NCBI GenBank assembly: GCA_019120075.1
Contig: DWVT01000011.1
Location: 1-33,958 of the forward strand
Length of the DNA: 33,958 nucleotides
Direction: 5' to 3'
Source: Candidatus Mediterraneibacter excrementigallinarum
GTDB lineage: Bacteria; Bacillota; Clostridia; Lachnospirales; Lachnospiraceae
How positions within the stretch are numbered: the first letter of the stretch is position 1; every line of letters starts with the position of its first letter. Below, piece by piece: positions 15,065 to 24,205 of the stretch. Position numbers and translations under genes: made by a program. The notes below the pieces were generated by a model. It searched no databases. It worked only from the letters and a program-made list of their open reading frames with translations, and was not told where the DNA came from.

Positions 15065-16522
15065 ATGGAGTACAAGATCACAGGTTACAAACCTGAAAAG
15101 TTATTTCATTTTTTTGAGGAGATCAGCGCGATCCCGAGAGGATCAGGCAATGAGAAAGGAATCAGCGATTATCTCGTAAAATTTGCCAATGACAGAGGAC
15201 TCTGGGTATATCAGGATGAGGCTCACAATGTGATCATCAAGAAAGGCGGGAGCAAAGGCGCAGAGGACCGTCCGGCGGTCATGCTCCAGGGACATCTTGA
15301 TATGGTGTGCGAGAAAGTGGCCGGAGTGGAACATGATTTTGAAAAGGACGGCATTGACCTTGTAGTGAAGGACGGAATCCTCACTGCAAACGGGACAACA
15401 CTGGGATCTGACAACGGTGTGGCGGTTGCGCTCATGATGATGGTGCTGGATGATGAGGATATCGTGCATCCTCCGGTGGAATGTGTATTTACCACGGAGG
15501 AAGAAGTGGGACTGAACGGAGCGAGGGCGCTGGATAAGTCTCAGATATCTGCCCGTACTATGATCAATATGGATTCCGAGGAAGAAGGAATCGCCACGAT
15601 CAGCTGCGCGGGCGGTCTCCGCATTGAGTGCGAGAGAGAGATAAAAAGAGAAAAAGCAGAGGGAACACTTCTTACCATTGACATTTCCGGACTGAAGGGG
15701 GGACACTCGGGTACAGACATCGACAAGGAGCGCCAGAACGCGATCCGCCTGATGGCCAGGGTCCTTTATCAGGTCATGAAAGAGACAGACGGAAAACTGG
15801 TATCGTTTGCCGGAGGAAACAAGGATAACGCAATCCCGAGAGAATGTATGGCATCCCTGATCTACGCCGACGCGGACCAGGCGAAAAAGGCGGAAGAGAT
15901 CGCCTGCGATCTGGCGGAGACTCTTGCAGAAGAGATCACTCCTTATGAGGAAGCATTTGCCTGTGAGATCACATCAGAAGAGAACAGGGAAGCTGACGCG
16001 GTTTCGGTAGAAGACGCGAAGGCGTTTATCACAGCCATGTATCTTGCGCCCAATGGCGTACAGAGCCGGAACATGAAACTGGACGGATTTGTAGTTGTTT
16101 CCACCAACATGGGTGTTGCACGTGCGGAGGAAGACCGTCTTGTGATCGTTTTCTCACCCCGTTCTTCCGTGGCTTCACTCCAGGAAGAGATAAAGGCGCG
16201 CCTGGGGCTTCTTGCAGATACCTTCGGGTTTAAGGCAGAATACGCCGGTGAGTATCCGGGCTGGAGCTACAGAGAGAAATCTCCGGTGCGTGAAGTATTC
16301 TGTGAGAGTTACAGAGAACTCTTCGGGGAGGAACTCAAGACAGAAGCGCTTCATGCGGGACTGGAATGCGGACTGTTTTCTGACGCGATCCCGGGACTGG
16401 ATGCGATCGCAGTAGGACCGACTCTCTATAACGTCCATACGCCGGAAGAGCATCTTCCTCTGGATTCCTTTGAGCGTTTCTATGTTCTGCTCAAAGATGT
16501 GCTGAAGAGACTGGCTGAATAA
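15065..16522 (+). CDS. pepD: Aminoacyl-histidine dipeptidase (PepD, M20 family)
   Basis: A 485-aa zinc metallopeptidase of the M20 family that cleaves dipeptides such as Xaa-His in the cytoplasm. Metal and catalytic residues are visible in MLQGHLDMV (His77, Asp79), GSDNGVAVAL (Asp116), TTEEEVGLNGA (catalytic and ligand Glu145/146) and INMDSEEEG. The dimerisation (lid) domain sits at about 205-380 (ISGLKGGHSGTDIDKERQNA). The C-terminus has LHAGLECGLFSDAIPGLDAI, which carries the last ligand region. The ATG at 15065 follows AAAAGAGGAGA; the in-frame start at 15017 lacks a good site. Length matches the family. A terminator follows directly. Confidence 0.95.
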   Translation: MEYKITGYKPEKLFHFFEEISAIPRGSGNEKGISDYLVKFANDRGLWVYQDEAHNVIIKKGGSKGAEDRPAVMLQGHLDMVCEKVAGVEHDFEKDGIDLVVKDGILTANGTTLGSDNGVAVALMMMVLDDEDIVHPPVECVFTTEEEVGLNGARALDKSQISARTMINMDSEEEGIATISCAGGLRIECEREIKREKAEGTLLTIDISGLKGGHSGTDIDKERQNAIRLMARVLYQVMKETDGKLVSFAGGNKDNAIPRECMASLIYADADQAKKAEEIACDLAETLAEEITPYEEAFACEITSEENREADAVSVEDAKAFITAMYLAPNGVQSRNMKLDGFVVVSTNMGVARAEEDRLVIVFSPRSSVASLQEEIKARLGLLADTFGFKAEYAGEYPGWSYREKSPVREVFCESYRELFGEELKTEALHAGLECGLFSDAIPGLDAIAVGPTLYNVHTPEEHLPLDSFERFYVLLKDVLKRLAE

Positions 16523-16546
16523 CAGAAAGAGTAAAAGAAAGAATAT

Positions 16547-16592
16547 GCCCGCGCGGATCTGCTGCATAAGCACATCCGCGCGGGCTCTTTTA
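16547..16592. terminator. Bidirectional terminator between pepD and the small membrane protein gene
   Basis: GCCCGCGCGGAT pairs with ATCCGCGCGGGC around a 15-base loop and is followed by TCTTTTATTT. It lies between convergent genes. The minus-strand gene at 16590 ends at the edge of this hairpin. Confidence 0.85.
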
Positions 16593-16946
16593 TTTCTTCA
16601 ATATGTATACCTTTCTTCCGTTCTGGGTCTCCTCGGTGATGATCCTCTGCTTTACCATGTAGGGAAGGAGGGAATCAAGAAACTGCTGTGGATCAGTAAC
16701 GGCGATCTGCTCCCGGCTGAATGGCTGCTTCGCAGAAAGCCCTTTTACTGCCGGTTCCAGATCCCGGCGTGTCATTGCTCCGTTTTTGCGGAGCGCTTTT
16801 TTTATCTTTGCGACGCCTTTTGCGGAGAGAAGGTTTGAAAGATCCTGCTGCTGACGCATAGTGCGCCACAGTCCCCATGCATAGATAAGCGCGGTGGCGA
16901 GAGCGAAGAGCAGGACATATGGAATATAATGAAGGATCAGTTCCAT
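16590..16946 (-). CDS. Small membrane-anchored protein with possible winged-helix domain
   Basis: A 118-aa protein I do not recognise. One N-terminal membrane helix (about 8-28, YVLLFALATALIYAWGLW) precedes a basic, soluble C-terminal part. That part, roughly 45-118, alternates helices and ends in a strand-like RKVYILKK, with the order helix, TRRDLEPAV, FLDSLLPYMVKQRIITEE. This is reminiscent of a winged-helix fold, as a guess. Its start overlaps the end of the PqqD-like gene by 10 bases, so the two are translationally linked and probably act together. GGAGAAAA precedes the ATG. Confidence 0.7.
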   Translation of the reverse strand: MELILHYIPYVLLFALATALIYAWGLWRTMRQQQDLSNLLSAKGVAKIKKALRKNGAMTRRDLEPAVKGLSAKQPFSREQIAVTDPQQFLDSLLPYMVKQRIITEETQNGRKVYILKK

Positions 16947-17290
16947 TTTTCTCCTTTCCAGATGATGAGATGATTGTCACGAAGGATCTCAAGAAATTTG
17001 ATGAGGCGGGAGAGTGATTTCTCCATTCCGGGAAATTTTTCGTCCAGTTTTTTTGAGAGCTGGTGGACGTCGCTGACATCGTCGATGGCGAGCCAGACAA
17101 AGCTTCCGTAGCCGTCCAGCCTGATGTCGCTCACTCTCGGGCGGTGGAAGAAACGCTGCGCGATCCGGTGATAGAATCCCTTCCACTCGATCTCTACGGT
17201 GACGATCCCCTTTTCGTCTGTATGATACTCAATCTCCGGATTTTTTACCGGGATGTAGTCCAGATAGTTTTTTGACTGCTTTGTTTTCAT
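16937..17290 (-). CDS. PqqD-like (RiPP recognition element fold) protein
   Basis: A 117-aa protein whose C-terminal two-thirds match the PqqD pattern: RLDGYGSFVWLAIDDVSDV, then LSKKLDEKFPG, then LIKFLEILRDNHLI. That is the L-D-x-x-G-x-x-x-W core, helix, acidic stretch and final helix ending in a gly/asn-hydrophobic turn. PqqD domains usually bind leader peptides of ribosomally made peptides and present them to a radical SAM enzyme. No precursor peptide or radical SAM gene is present in the window, so this copy is an orphan, and its role may be different. The SD AGGAGG is about 13 bases from the ATG, longer than usual, but no nearer in-frame start exists. Confidence 0.72.
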   Translation of the reverse strand: MKTKQSKNYLDYIPVKNPEIEYHTDEKGIVTVEIEWKGFYHRIAQRFFHRPRVSDIRLDGYGSFVWLAIDDVSDVHQLSKKLDEKFPGMEKSLSRLIKFLEILRDNHLIIWKGEKWN

Positions 17291-17335
17291 TTGCGTATCG
17301 TATCCTCCTTACAACAGATACTCTAACATGGAAAG

Positions 17336-17375
17336 AAGCAGCCTGCAAGAGTCAGGCTGCTTCCGGGTGCTGAAA
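17336..17375 (-). terminator. Hairpin after the OPT transporter gene
   Basis: AAGCAGCCTG pairs perfectly with CAGGCTGCTT around a 7-base loop, on the 3' side of the OPT gene. The minus-strand tail is only CTTTCC, so termination may be partial and the two small downstream genes may receive read-through. Confidence 0.55.
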
Positions 17376-17385
17376 AACGTTAAAT

Positions 17386-19263
17386 TTATTTCTCTTTCTT
17401 CATACATGTTCTGTAAAGGTAGAACAGAAGAAGGATAAAGATGATCAGGCTTGCGAACTGCGGAAGAGAAGCCTTGAGCTTGATCACAGAATCGACGCCG
17501 GCAACAGCGAGGATGGCAAGGACGATACCCATGATACCCTCTCCGGCGATGAGTCCGGATGTAAACAGTACACCGCGGTCTGTACGCTCTTTTTTCTCTT
17601 CGTCGCTTCCTTTGATCTTCTCCACAATGAAGCGGACAGCGCCGCCTGCCATGATTCCGGCACTTAAGGAGAACGGCAGGTACATGCCGACTGCAAAAGG
17701 CATTACCGGCACCTGAAGGATCTCAGCCACGATGGCAACGCATACACCGATCAGGATCAGTGCCCACGGAAGGTTGGCGTCCATGATACCTTCAACAAGG
17801 AGTTTCATCATAGTGGCCTGAGCTGCCGGGATCTTGTCCGTACCGTATCCCCAAGCTTCGTTCAGCAGGTAGAGAACAAATCCGATGGCAGCTGCGGAAA
17901 CAACAACGCCGAGCATTTCACCGATCTGCTGTTTCTTCGGTGTGGCTCCTACAATAAATCCGGTCTTCAGATCCTGTGAAGTATCTCCCGCGATTGCTGC
18001 GACGATACAGATGATACCGCCAATCGCGATCGCGCCGACCATGCCTGTGGTACCGTCAGAGCCGGTGAGCTTCAGAAGCAGTGTCGCGATGATCAGAGTT
18101 GCAATAGCCATACCAGAAACAGGGTTGTTGGATGATCCGATCAGTCCGACCATACGGGAGGATACGGATGCAAAGAAGAATCCGAAGATCACGATGATCA
18201 GAGCGCCGATCGGGTTGACCGGGAATGTGGGTACGAGCCAGATCAGAACAACGATGACCAGGATCATGACGAGCAGCAGAGGCATCGGAAGATCCTCCTG
18301 GGTACGGAGCACATTTGTGCTCGCGTGCTTTTTGGACATGCTCTTCATCGCCTGCTTGAAGGTGCGGATGATCAGCGGGAATGTCTTGATCAGGCTGATC
18401 ACACCGCCGGCTGCAACAGCTCCGGCACCGATATATTTAATATAGTTGTTCCAGAGGTCGCTGGGGGTCATGGAGGAAATCGGATCTGTCGCAGGGAAGA
18501 TGGTGGCATCTCCGCCGAACAGAGCGATCGCCGGCATGAGCACGAACCAGCTCAGTGTACCTCCGGCCAGCATGTAGCTGGAGATCTTCGGTCCGCAGAT
18601 GAATCCTACGCCGGCAAGAGACGGCAGGACCTGGATCCCGATCTGAGAACCTGCGAATCCCTTGAAAGCGTATCCGATCTCGCTCGGGAACACTCCGAAT
18701 CCGTCTGCGACAAATTTGTACACGGCTGCAATACCCAGACCTTTGAAGACAGATCCGGCTTTGCTTCCGCCTTCCTCGCCTGCGAGGAGGACTTCCGCAC
18801 ATGCAGTACCTTCCGGGAAGGGAAGGGTCCCGTGTTCCTCAACGATGAGCGCCTGACGGAGGGGAACCATGAAACAGACTCCCAGGATACCGCCGAACAG
18901 TGCGATGAGGAAAATGGTCAGGATACTTGGAAATTCGATCTTTCCCTCCTCTGCCCACAGGAAGAGTGCGGGAAGTGTGAAGATCGCGCCTGCCGCGAGG
19001 GACTCTCCGGCAGAACCAATCGTCTGTACCAGGTTGTTCTCCAGAATGGAATCCCTGCGAAGGATCACACGGATGATACCCATGGAGATAACGGCTGCCG
19101 GGATCGATGCGGAGATCGTCATACCGACCAGAAGTCCCAGGTATGCGTTTGCGGCTCCAAACACGATGGCAAGGATACAGCCGATCAGGACAGAAGTGAC
19201 TGTAAATTCCGGAACAATTTTGTCAGCCGGAATATACGGTTTGAAATCATTCTTGTTGTCCAT
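17386..19263 (-). CDS. OPT family oligopeptide transporter
   Basis: A 625-aa polytopic membrane protein with about 15 or 16 hydrophobic segments. The family motif N-P-x-S-G is seen in GSSNNPVSGMAIATLI. Other OPT-like segments are the N-terminal GAANAYLGLLVGMTISASIPAAVIS (first part) and LPFPEGTACAEVLLAGEEGG. Characterised bacterial members move small peptides or metal-chelate complexes by proton coupling. The substrate here is unknown, though a dipeptidase gene (pepD) lies nearby and could process imported peptides. AAAGGAATG precedes the ATG. Its 227-base upstream region is AT-rich, shared with the divergent methyltransferase gene, and I could not settle a promoter for it. Confidence 0.93.
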   Translation of the reverse strand: MDNKNDFKPYIPADKIVPEFTVTSVLIGCILAIVFGAANAYLGLLVGMTISASIPAAVISMGIIRVILRRDSILENNLVQTIGSAGESLAAGAIFTLPALFLWAEEGKIEFPSILTIFLIALFGGILGVCFMVPLRQALIVEEHGTLPFPEGTACAEVLLAGEEGGSKAGSVFKGLGIAAVYKFVADGFGVFPSEIGYAFKGFAGSQIGIQVLPSLAGVGFICGPKISSYMLAGGTLSWFVLMPAIALFGGDATIFPATDPISSMTPSDLWNNYIKYIGAGAVAAGGVISLIKTFPLIIRTFKQAMKSMSKKHASTNVLRTQEDLPMPLLLVMILVIVVLIWLVPTFPVNPIGALIIVIFGFFFASVSSRMVGLIGSSNNPVSGMAIATLIIATLLLKLTGSDGTTGMVGAIAIGGIICIVAAIAGDTSQDLKTGFIVGATPKKQQIGEMLGVVVSAAAIGFVLYLLNEAWGYGTDKIPAAQATMMKLLVEGIMDANLPWALILIGVCVAIVAEILQVPVMPFAVGMYLPFSLSAGIMAGGAVRFIVEKIKGSDEEKKERTDRGVLFTSGLIAGEGIMGIVLAILAVAGVDSVIKLKASLPQFASLIIFILLLFYLYRTCMKKEK

Positions 19264-19392
19264 TGAACTTTCATTCCTTTCTTTTCTTTTGATAAAAATT
19301 TAACGCTTTTTTTAGCACAGCTTTAAAATTATATCACTTTATCATAACAAAGGGAAGTTAAAAGGGAAAAATATTTTAAATAGTTTTACTTT

Positions 19393-19398
19393 TATAAT
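19393..19398 (+). promoter_or_regulatory. Candidate -10 box for the methyltransferase operon
   Basis: TATAAT at 19393-19398 lies in a very AT-rich stretch, about 93 bases before the first gene. The -35 at the expected distance is poor (AATATT), so this is a weak call. Confidence 0.35.
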
Positions 19399-19490
19399 AA
19401 AGGTTTCATAGTGCCAAGATCTGAAAAATGTGATAAACTTGTTACAGCTCCCCGACAGGGAGTGATTTTTGGCAGAAAGGTGACGGAATT

Positions 19491-20315
19491 ATGGAGGCAT
19501 ATACCGGATTTGCACGTGTTTACGATATATTTATGGACAATGTGCCTTATGAGGAGTGGGGGCGGTATCTTTATTCTCTGCTCCGGGAATACGGTGTGGA
19601 CAGTGGACTGGTCCTGGACCTGGGATGCGGGACAGGAGCGATGACGGAGATTCTGGCCGGATATGGATATGATATGATCGGCGTGGACAATTCGGAGGAC
19701 ATGCTGGAGATCGCACTGGAGAAGAAACTGCGTTCAGGACATGATATCCTGTATCTTCTGCAGGATATGAGAGAGTTTGAACTCTACGGCACAGTGAGGG
19801 CGGTGGTGAGCATCTGCGATTCTGTCAACTATATCACAGAACCTGACGATCTTGTCGAAGTGTTCCGGCTGGTAAACAACTATCTGGATCCCGGCGGCGT
19901 CTTCATCTTTGATTTCAATACGGAATATAAATACCGGGAGATCCTGGGGGAGCAGATGATCGCAGAGGACCGGGGAGAGTGCAGTTTTATATGGGACAAC
20001 TGTTATTATGAAGAAGAGCGGATCAATGAGTATGATCTGACTCTGTTTATCCGGGACGCTTCCGCATCGACCGAGGGAAATGAAATCTACCGGAAATATC
20101 AGGAGACTCATTTTCAAAGGAGCTATACGCTGGAGGAAATCCGGGAACTGGTGCGGAAGTCCGGCATGGAATTTGTGACGGCGTATGATGCATTTACGAA
20201 GGAAGAGCCGGGAGAGCACAGTGAAAGGGTTTATGTGATCGCCCGGGAGTCGGGAAAGACCATAGAAAACGAGACAGAGAACCAGACAGAAAACGAAAAA
20301 GAAATGGAGAAATAG
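19491..20315 (+). CDS. Class I SAM-dependent methyltransferase
   Basis: A 274-aa cytoplasmic methyltransferase. SAM-binding motif I is VLDLGCGTGAMTEIL (about 41-55), followed by the acidic ribose-binding residue in IGVDNSEDML, and then the later motif GGVFIFDFNT. The start YTGFARVYDIFMDNVPYEEW is typical of a clostridial subfamily with unknown substrate. The C-terminus ends in an odd repeated tail of Glu, Asn and Thr (positions ~257-274, TENQTENEKEMEK) that looks like slipped-strand expansion. An AAAGGTGA site precedes the ATG. It is followed 3 bases after its stop by hslO, so the two are probably co-transcribed. Confidence 0.88.
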   Translation: MEAYTGFARVYDIFMDNVPYEEWGRYLYSLLREYGVDSGLVLDLGCGTGAMTEILAGYGYDMIGVDNSEDMLEIALEKKLRSGHDILYLLQDMREFELYGTVRAVVSICDSVNYITEPDDLVEVFRLVNNYLDPGGVFIFDFNTEYKYREILGEQMIAEDRGECSFIWDNCYYEEERINEYDLTLFIRDASASTEGNEIYRKYQETHFQRSYTLEEIRELVRKSGMEFVTAYDAFTKEEPGEHSERVYVIARESGKTIENETENQTENEKEMEK

Positions 20316-20318
20316 AAC

Positions 20319-21197
20319 ATGGGAGATTATATCGTAAGAGCAGCAGCGGCGAATACGCAGATCAGGGCGTTTGCTGCAGTGACAACAGAGCTTGTGGAGG
20401 AGGCAAGACAGCGCCACGGCACCAGTCCGGTGGCAACGGCAGCGCTGGGACGCCTTCTGACCGGAGGCGTGATGATGGGGAGCATGATGAAAAATGAGGA
20501 CGATGTGCTGACTATTCAGATCAACTGCAGCGGACAGATCGGAGGACTTACGGTGACTGCCGACAGCCAGGGAAATGTGAAGGGGTATGTGCACAATCCG
20601 GATGTTATGCTCCCGCCGAAGAACGGCAAGCTAGATGTGGGAGGAGCTCTGGGGCAGGGCGTACTCACCGTGATCAAGGATATGGGACTGAAGGAACCTT
20701 ATTCCGGGCAGACGATCCTGCAGACCGGGGAGATCGCAGAGGATCTGACTTATTATTTCGCTACCTCCGAGCAGGTCCCTTCTTCTGTCGGCCTGGGGGT
20801 TCTGATGGAGAAGGACAACACTGTGAGATGCGCGGGCGGATTTATCGTTCAGGTGATGCCTTTTATCGAGGATAAGGTGCTCGAGAAACTGGAACAGAAC
20901 ATCCAGAATATCCAGTCTGTCACATCCATGCTGGACAACGGACATACACCGGAGGAGATGCTGGGACATGTTCTGGAAGGACTGGATCTGGAGATCACAG
21001 ATACGCTTCCGGCACGATTCCACTGCAACTGTTCCAAGGAGAGGATCGAGAAAGCGATCATCAGCATCGGGAAAAAGGAGATCCAGTCCATGATCGACGA
21101 CGGAAAAGAAGTGGAAGTGAAATGCCATTTCTGCAATACAGCGTACACGTATTCAGTGGATGAGTTAAAAGAACTGCTCAAGAGAGCGAGAAAATAA
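20319..21197 (+). CDS. hslO: Redox-regulated chaperone Hsp33
   Basis: A 292-aa holdase chaperone activated when its zinc-bound cysteines are oxidised. The N-terminal domain contains AFAAVTTELVEEARQRHGTSPVA and GGLTVTADSQGNVKGYV. The redox switch is intact, with Cys236 and Cys238 in CNC and Cys269 and Cys272 in CHFC. The start is close behind the methyltransferase stop, with the GGAGAAA ribosome binding site lying inside that gene's end. nadE follows 17 bases later. Confidence 0.96.
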   Translation: MGDYIVRAAAANTQIRAFAAVTTELVEEARQRHGTSPVATAALGRLLTGGVMMGSMMKNEDDVLTIQINCSGQIGGLTVTADSQGNVKGYVHNPDVMLPPKNGKLDVGGALGQGVLTVIKDMGLKEPYSGQTILQTGEIAEDLTYYFATSEQVPSSVGLGVLMEKDNTVRCAGGFIVQVMPFIEDKVLEKLEQNIQNIQSVTSMLDNGHTPEEMLGHVLEGLDLEITDTLPARFHCNCSKERIEKAIISIGKKEIQSMIDDGKEVEVKCHFCNTAYTYSVDELKELLKRARK

Positions 21198-21214
21198 GGA
21201 AAGGCGGAAAAACG

Positions 21215-23146
21215 ATGAAACACGGATTTGTCAAAGTGGCTGCGGCGACGCCGGATATCCGGGTGGCGGATGTGGCCTTTAATATGGAACGGATCATGGA
21301 CGATATCAGCGAGGCGTGCAGGAACGGGGCGAAGATCCTTGCATTTCCGGAATTGTGTCTGACCGGTTATACATGCAGCGATCTTTTTACCCATGACGTT
21401 CTTCTGAACGCGGCAAAGGATGCTCTTCTTGAAACAGCGCGCTTTACAGCGGACAAGGACATCCTGGTCTTTGTGGGCGTGCCTCTTGAGATCGAAGGGA
21501 AACTTTACAATGTGGCCGCGGCGCTGAACCGGGGGAAGATCATCGGGCTTACGACCAAGACATTTCTTCCGAATTACGGAGAGTTCTATGAGATGAGACA
21601 GTTTACGCCGGGGCCGAAAGAGGCAAGATACATTTCATTTGAAGGGGAACGGATCCCGTTTGGTCCCTGTATCCTGTTCCAGTCCACGGTCATGGAAAAG
21701 CTGATCGTCTCGGCGGAGATCTGTGAGGATGTGTGGTCCCCTGTCCCGCCCAGTATCACTGCGGCGCTGGAGGGCGCGACGGTGATCGTCAACTGTTCGG
21801 CCAGCGATGAGACCATCGGAAAGGACGCCTACCGGCGGGAACTGATCTCCGGGCAGTCGGCCCGTCTGATCGCAGGCTATGTCTATGCCAATGCCGGAGA
21901 GGGAGAGTCTACCACGGACCTTGTGTTCGGCGGACACAATATTATCGCAGAAAACGGGACGATACTAAAAGAGGCGAAGAGATATCACAATGAGATCATC
22001 TATTCGGAACTGGATATCCAGAGGATCGTTGCCGAGAGAAGAAAAAATACCACCTTCCAGACAGGGGAGTATCAGACGCTGATCAGGGTTCCTTTCTATG
22101 TTGAGATGGGAAAGACAAAACTTACCAGAACGTTTCCGAAGAGACCCTTTGTCCCGGCAGACGAGGCTGCCAGGGCACAGCGCTGTGAAGAGATCCTGAC
22201 GATCCAGGCAATGGGACTGAAGAAACGACTGGCACACACGAATGCCCGGACAGCAGTGGTAGGGATTTCGGGAGGCCTTGATTCCACGCTGGCGCTTCTT
22301 GTGACCGCCCGTGCGTTTGACATGCTGGGGAAGGACAAGAAAGAGATCCTTGCCGTTACCATGCCCTGTTTCGGCACGACAGACCGGACTTACCAGAATG
22401 CCTGCGAGATGGCGAGACAGGTAGGGGCAACGTTGAAGGAAGTGCCTATCGCGGAGGCGGTGAACATCCATTTCCGGGATATCGGGCAGGATCCCGAGGA
22501 TCACAGCGTTACCTATGAAAATTCTCAGGCAAGAGAGCGGACTCAGGTCCTGATGGATATCGCCAACAAGACTTGGGGGATGGTGATCGGAACCGGGGAT
22601 ATGTCAGAGCTGGCTCTCGGCTGGGCAACATACAATGGAGATCACATGTCCATGTACGGCGTGAACGCGTCCGTGCCCAAGACGCTGGTGCGCCATCTGG
22701 TGAAATATGCGGCGGACGACACTGCTGACGAGAAACTGAAAAAGGTGCTCTATGATGTGCTTGATACACCGGTGAGCCCGGAACTTCTTCCTCCGAAGGA
22801 CGGGGACATCGCGCAGAAAACGGAGGATCTGGTAGGCCCTTATGAACTCCATGATTTCTTCCTCTATTACATGCTTCGCTTCGGTTATGAGCCCAGCAAG
22901 ATCTTCCGGCTGGCGGATCTGACATTTAAAGGGGAGTATGACAATGTGACCATCCTGAAATGGCTGGAGACGTTCTGCCGGAGATTCTTTTCCCAGCAGT
23001 TCAAGCGCTCCTGTCTGCCGGACAGCCCGAAGATCGGTACGGTGGCGCTTTCCCCGAGAGGAGACTGGAGGATGCCCAGCGATGCCTGCGTCTCGGTATG
23101 GCTGAAGGACCTGGGAAATGTATCCCTGAAAGAGAACGAGGAGTGA
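21215..23146 (+). CDS. nadE: Glutamine-dependent NAD+ synthetase
   Basis: A 643-aa two-domain enzyme that makes NAD+ from nicotinate adenine dinucleotide, using ammonia from glutamine. The N-terminal nitrilase-type glutaminase has its triad in FPELCLTGYTC (Glu46), TKTFLPNYGEF (Lys115) and SAEICEDVWSP (Cys170). The C-terminal synthetase begins near residue 330 with VVGISGGLDSTLALL, the ATP pyrophosphatase loop, followed by MPCFGTTDRTYQNA and GTGDMSELALGWATYNGD. Length fits the long bacterial form. The gene sits in a run with hslO and a molybdopterin-binding protein; the spacing of 17 and 5 bases suggests one transcript. Confidence 0.96.
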   Translation: MKHGFVKVAAATPDIRVADVAFNMERIMDDISEACRNGAKILAFPELCLTGYTCSDLFTHDVLLNAAKDALLETARFTADKDILVFVGVPLEIEGKLYNVAAALNRGKIIGLTTKTFLPNYGEFYEMRQFTPGPKEARYISFEGERIPFGPCILFQSTVMEKLIVSAEICEDVWSPVPPSITAALEGATVIVNCSASDETIGKDAYRRELISGQSARLIAGYVYANAGEGESTTDLVFGGHNIIAENGTILKEAKRYHNEIIYSELDIQRIVAERRKNTTFQTGEYQTLIRVPFYVEMGKTKLTRTFPKRPFVPADEAARAQRCEEILTIQAMGLKKRLAHTNARTAVVGISGGLDSTLALLVTARAFDMLGKDKKEILAVTMPCFGTTDRTYQNACEMARQVGATLKEVPIAEAVNIHFRDIGQDPEDHSVTYENSQARERTQVLMDIANKTWGMVIGTGDMSELALGWATYNGDHMSMYGVNASVPKTLVRHLVKYAADDTADEKLKKVLYDVLDTPVSPELLPPKDGDIAQKTEDLVGPYELHDFFLYYMLRFGYEPSKIFRLADLTFKGEYDNVTILKWLETFCRRFFSQQFKRSCLPDSPKIGTVALSPRGDWRMPSDACVSVWLKDLGNVSLKENEE

Positions 23147-23151
23147 TTAAG

Positions 23152-24168
23152 ATGAAACTGATCAGAACAGAAGATGCAGTAGGCAGCGTGCTCTGCCATG
23201 ATATCACACAGATCATACCGGGGGTCACGAAGGACGCGGTGTTCCGCAAGGGTCATGTCGTGACCGAGGAGGACATTCCGGTCCTTCTCTCTGTGGGAAA
23301 AGAGAATCTGTATGTCTGGGAAGCTCAGGAAGGAATGATCCACGAGAATGACGCGGCGGAAGTGCTGCGTCAGGTCTGCCAGGGAAAGCACATGAAGGCT
23401 TCCGAACCGAAAGAGGGAAAGATCGAGCTGACGGCGGAATGTGACGGGCTTCTCAAGATCGACAGGGAGAAGCTGAATGCGGTTAACGCCATGGGGCAGA
23501 TCGTGCTGGCGTCCCGTCACGGCAATTTTGCTGTGAAAAAGGGCGACAAGATCGTCGGGATGCGGGTTGTTCCGCTTGTCATCGAAGAGGAGAAGATGAA
23601 CCGTGTGAAAGAGCTCTGCGGAGAAAAACCGATCTTTCAGATCCTGCCTTTCCACTCTATGAAAGCCGGGATCGTAACTACCGGAAGCGAGGTTTATTAT
23701 GGAAGGATCAAAGACCAGTTCACACCGGTTGTAAAAGAGAAGCTTGAGGAAGCCGGGATGAACGTGCTTGGAAATACGCTCTGTAATGATGAGTCCGATA
23801 TGGTGACAGAAGCAATAAAAGAGTGGATCCGAAAAGGCGCGGATCTGGTTGTCTGCACCGGCGGGATGAGCGTGGATCCGGACGACAGGACCCCGGTCGC
23901 TATCCGCAACGCCTCGGATGAGGTGATCACCTACGGCGCTCCGGTTCTGCCGGGAGCCATGTTTATGCTTGCCTATGCAGGAAATATCCCGGTGATGGGG
24001 CTGCCCGGGTGCGTGATGTATTCAAAACGGACGATCTTTGACCTTGTGCTGCCGCGGATCGCGGCGGGAGAAAGGCTCTGTGCAGAGGACTTTACCACGC
24101 TCGGAGAGGGCGGGCTGTGCCTGAACTGTGAGGTGTGTACATTCCCGAACTGCGGGTTTGGGAAGTAG
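23152..24168 (+). CDS. MoeA-like molybdopterin-binding protein with Cys-rich tail
   Basis: A 338-aa protein. The N-terminal part (about 1-165) resembles the MoeA-type extended domain (VLASRHGNFAVKKGDKIVGMRVVPL). Residues about 170-315 form a molybdopterin-binding (MoCF_biosynth) domain, with GIVTTGSEVYYGRI, VVCTGGMSVDPDDRTPVAI and PVMGLPGCVMYSKRTIFD. The last 20 residues carry a cluster of five cysteines (LCLNCEVCTFPNCGFGK, with one earlier), which suggests a metal or cluster site. It probably helps place molybdenum cofactor in a hydroxylase; the XdhC-like and guanine deaminase genes at 31-33 kb fit the same theme. AGGAGTG precedes the ATG at 23152; a start at 22960 would lie inside nadE. Confidence 0.85.
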   Translation: MKLIRTEDAVGSVLCHDITQIIPGVTKDAVFRKGHVVTEEDIPVLLSVGKENLYVWEAQEGMIHENDAAEVLRQVCQGKHMKASEPKEGKIELTAECDGLLKIDREKLNAVNAMGQIVLASRHGNFAVKKGDKIVGMRVVPLVIEEEKMNRVKELCGEKPIFQILPFHSMKAGIVTTGSEVYYGRIKDQFTPVVKEKLEEAGMNVLGNTLCNDESDMVTEAIKEWIRKGADLVVCTGGMSVDPDDRTPVAIRNASDEVITYGAPVLPGAMFMLAYAGNIPVMGLPGCVMYSKRTIFDLVLPRIAAGERLCAEDFTTLGEGGLCLNCEVCTFPNCGFGK

Positions 24169-24205
24169 GAACCGCCGGAGTATTCATCCGCCGAGGAACA
24201 CATTA

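Noticed and set aside
18325-19266. Plus-strand open frame of 313 codons inside the OPT transporter gene
   Set aside because: Its translation is low in hydrophobic residues and rich in Asp, His and Cys, typical of an antisense shadow of a membrane protein gene.
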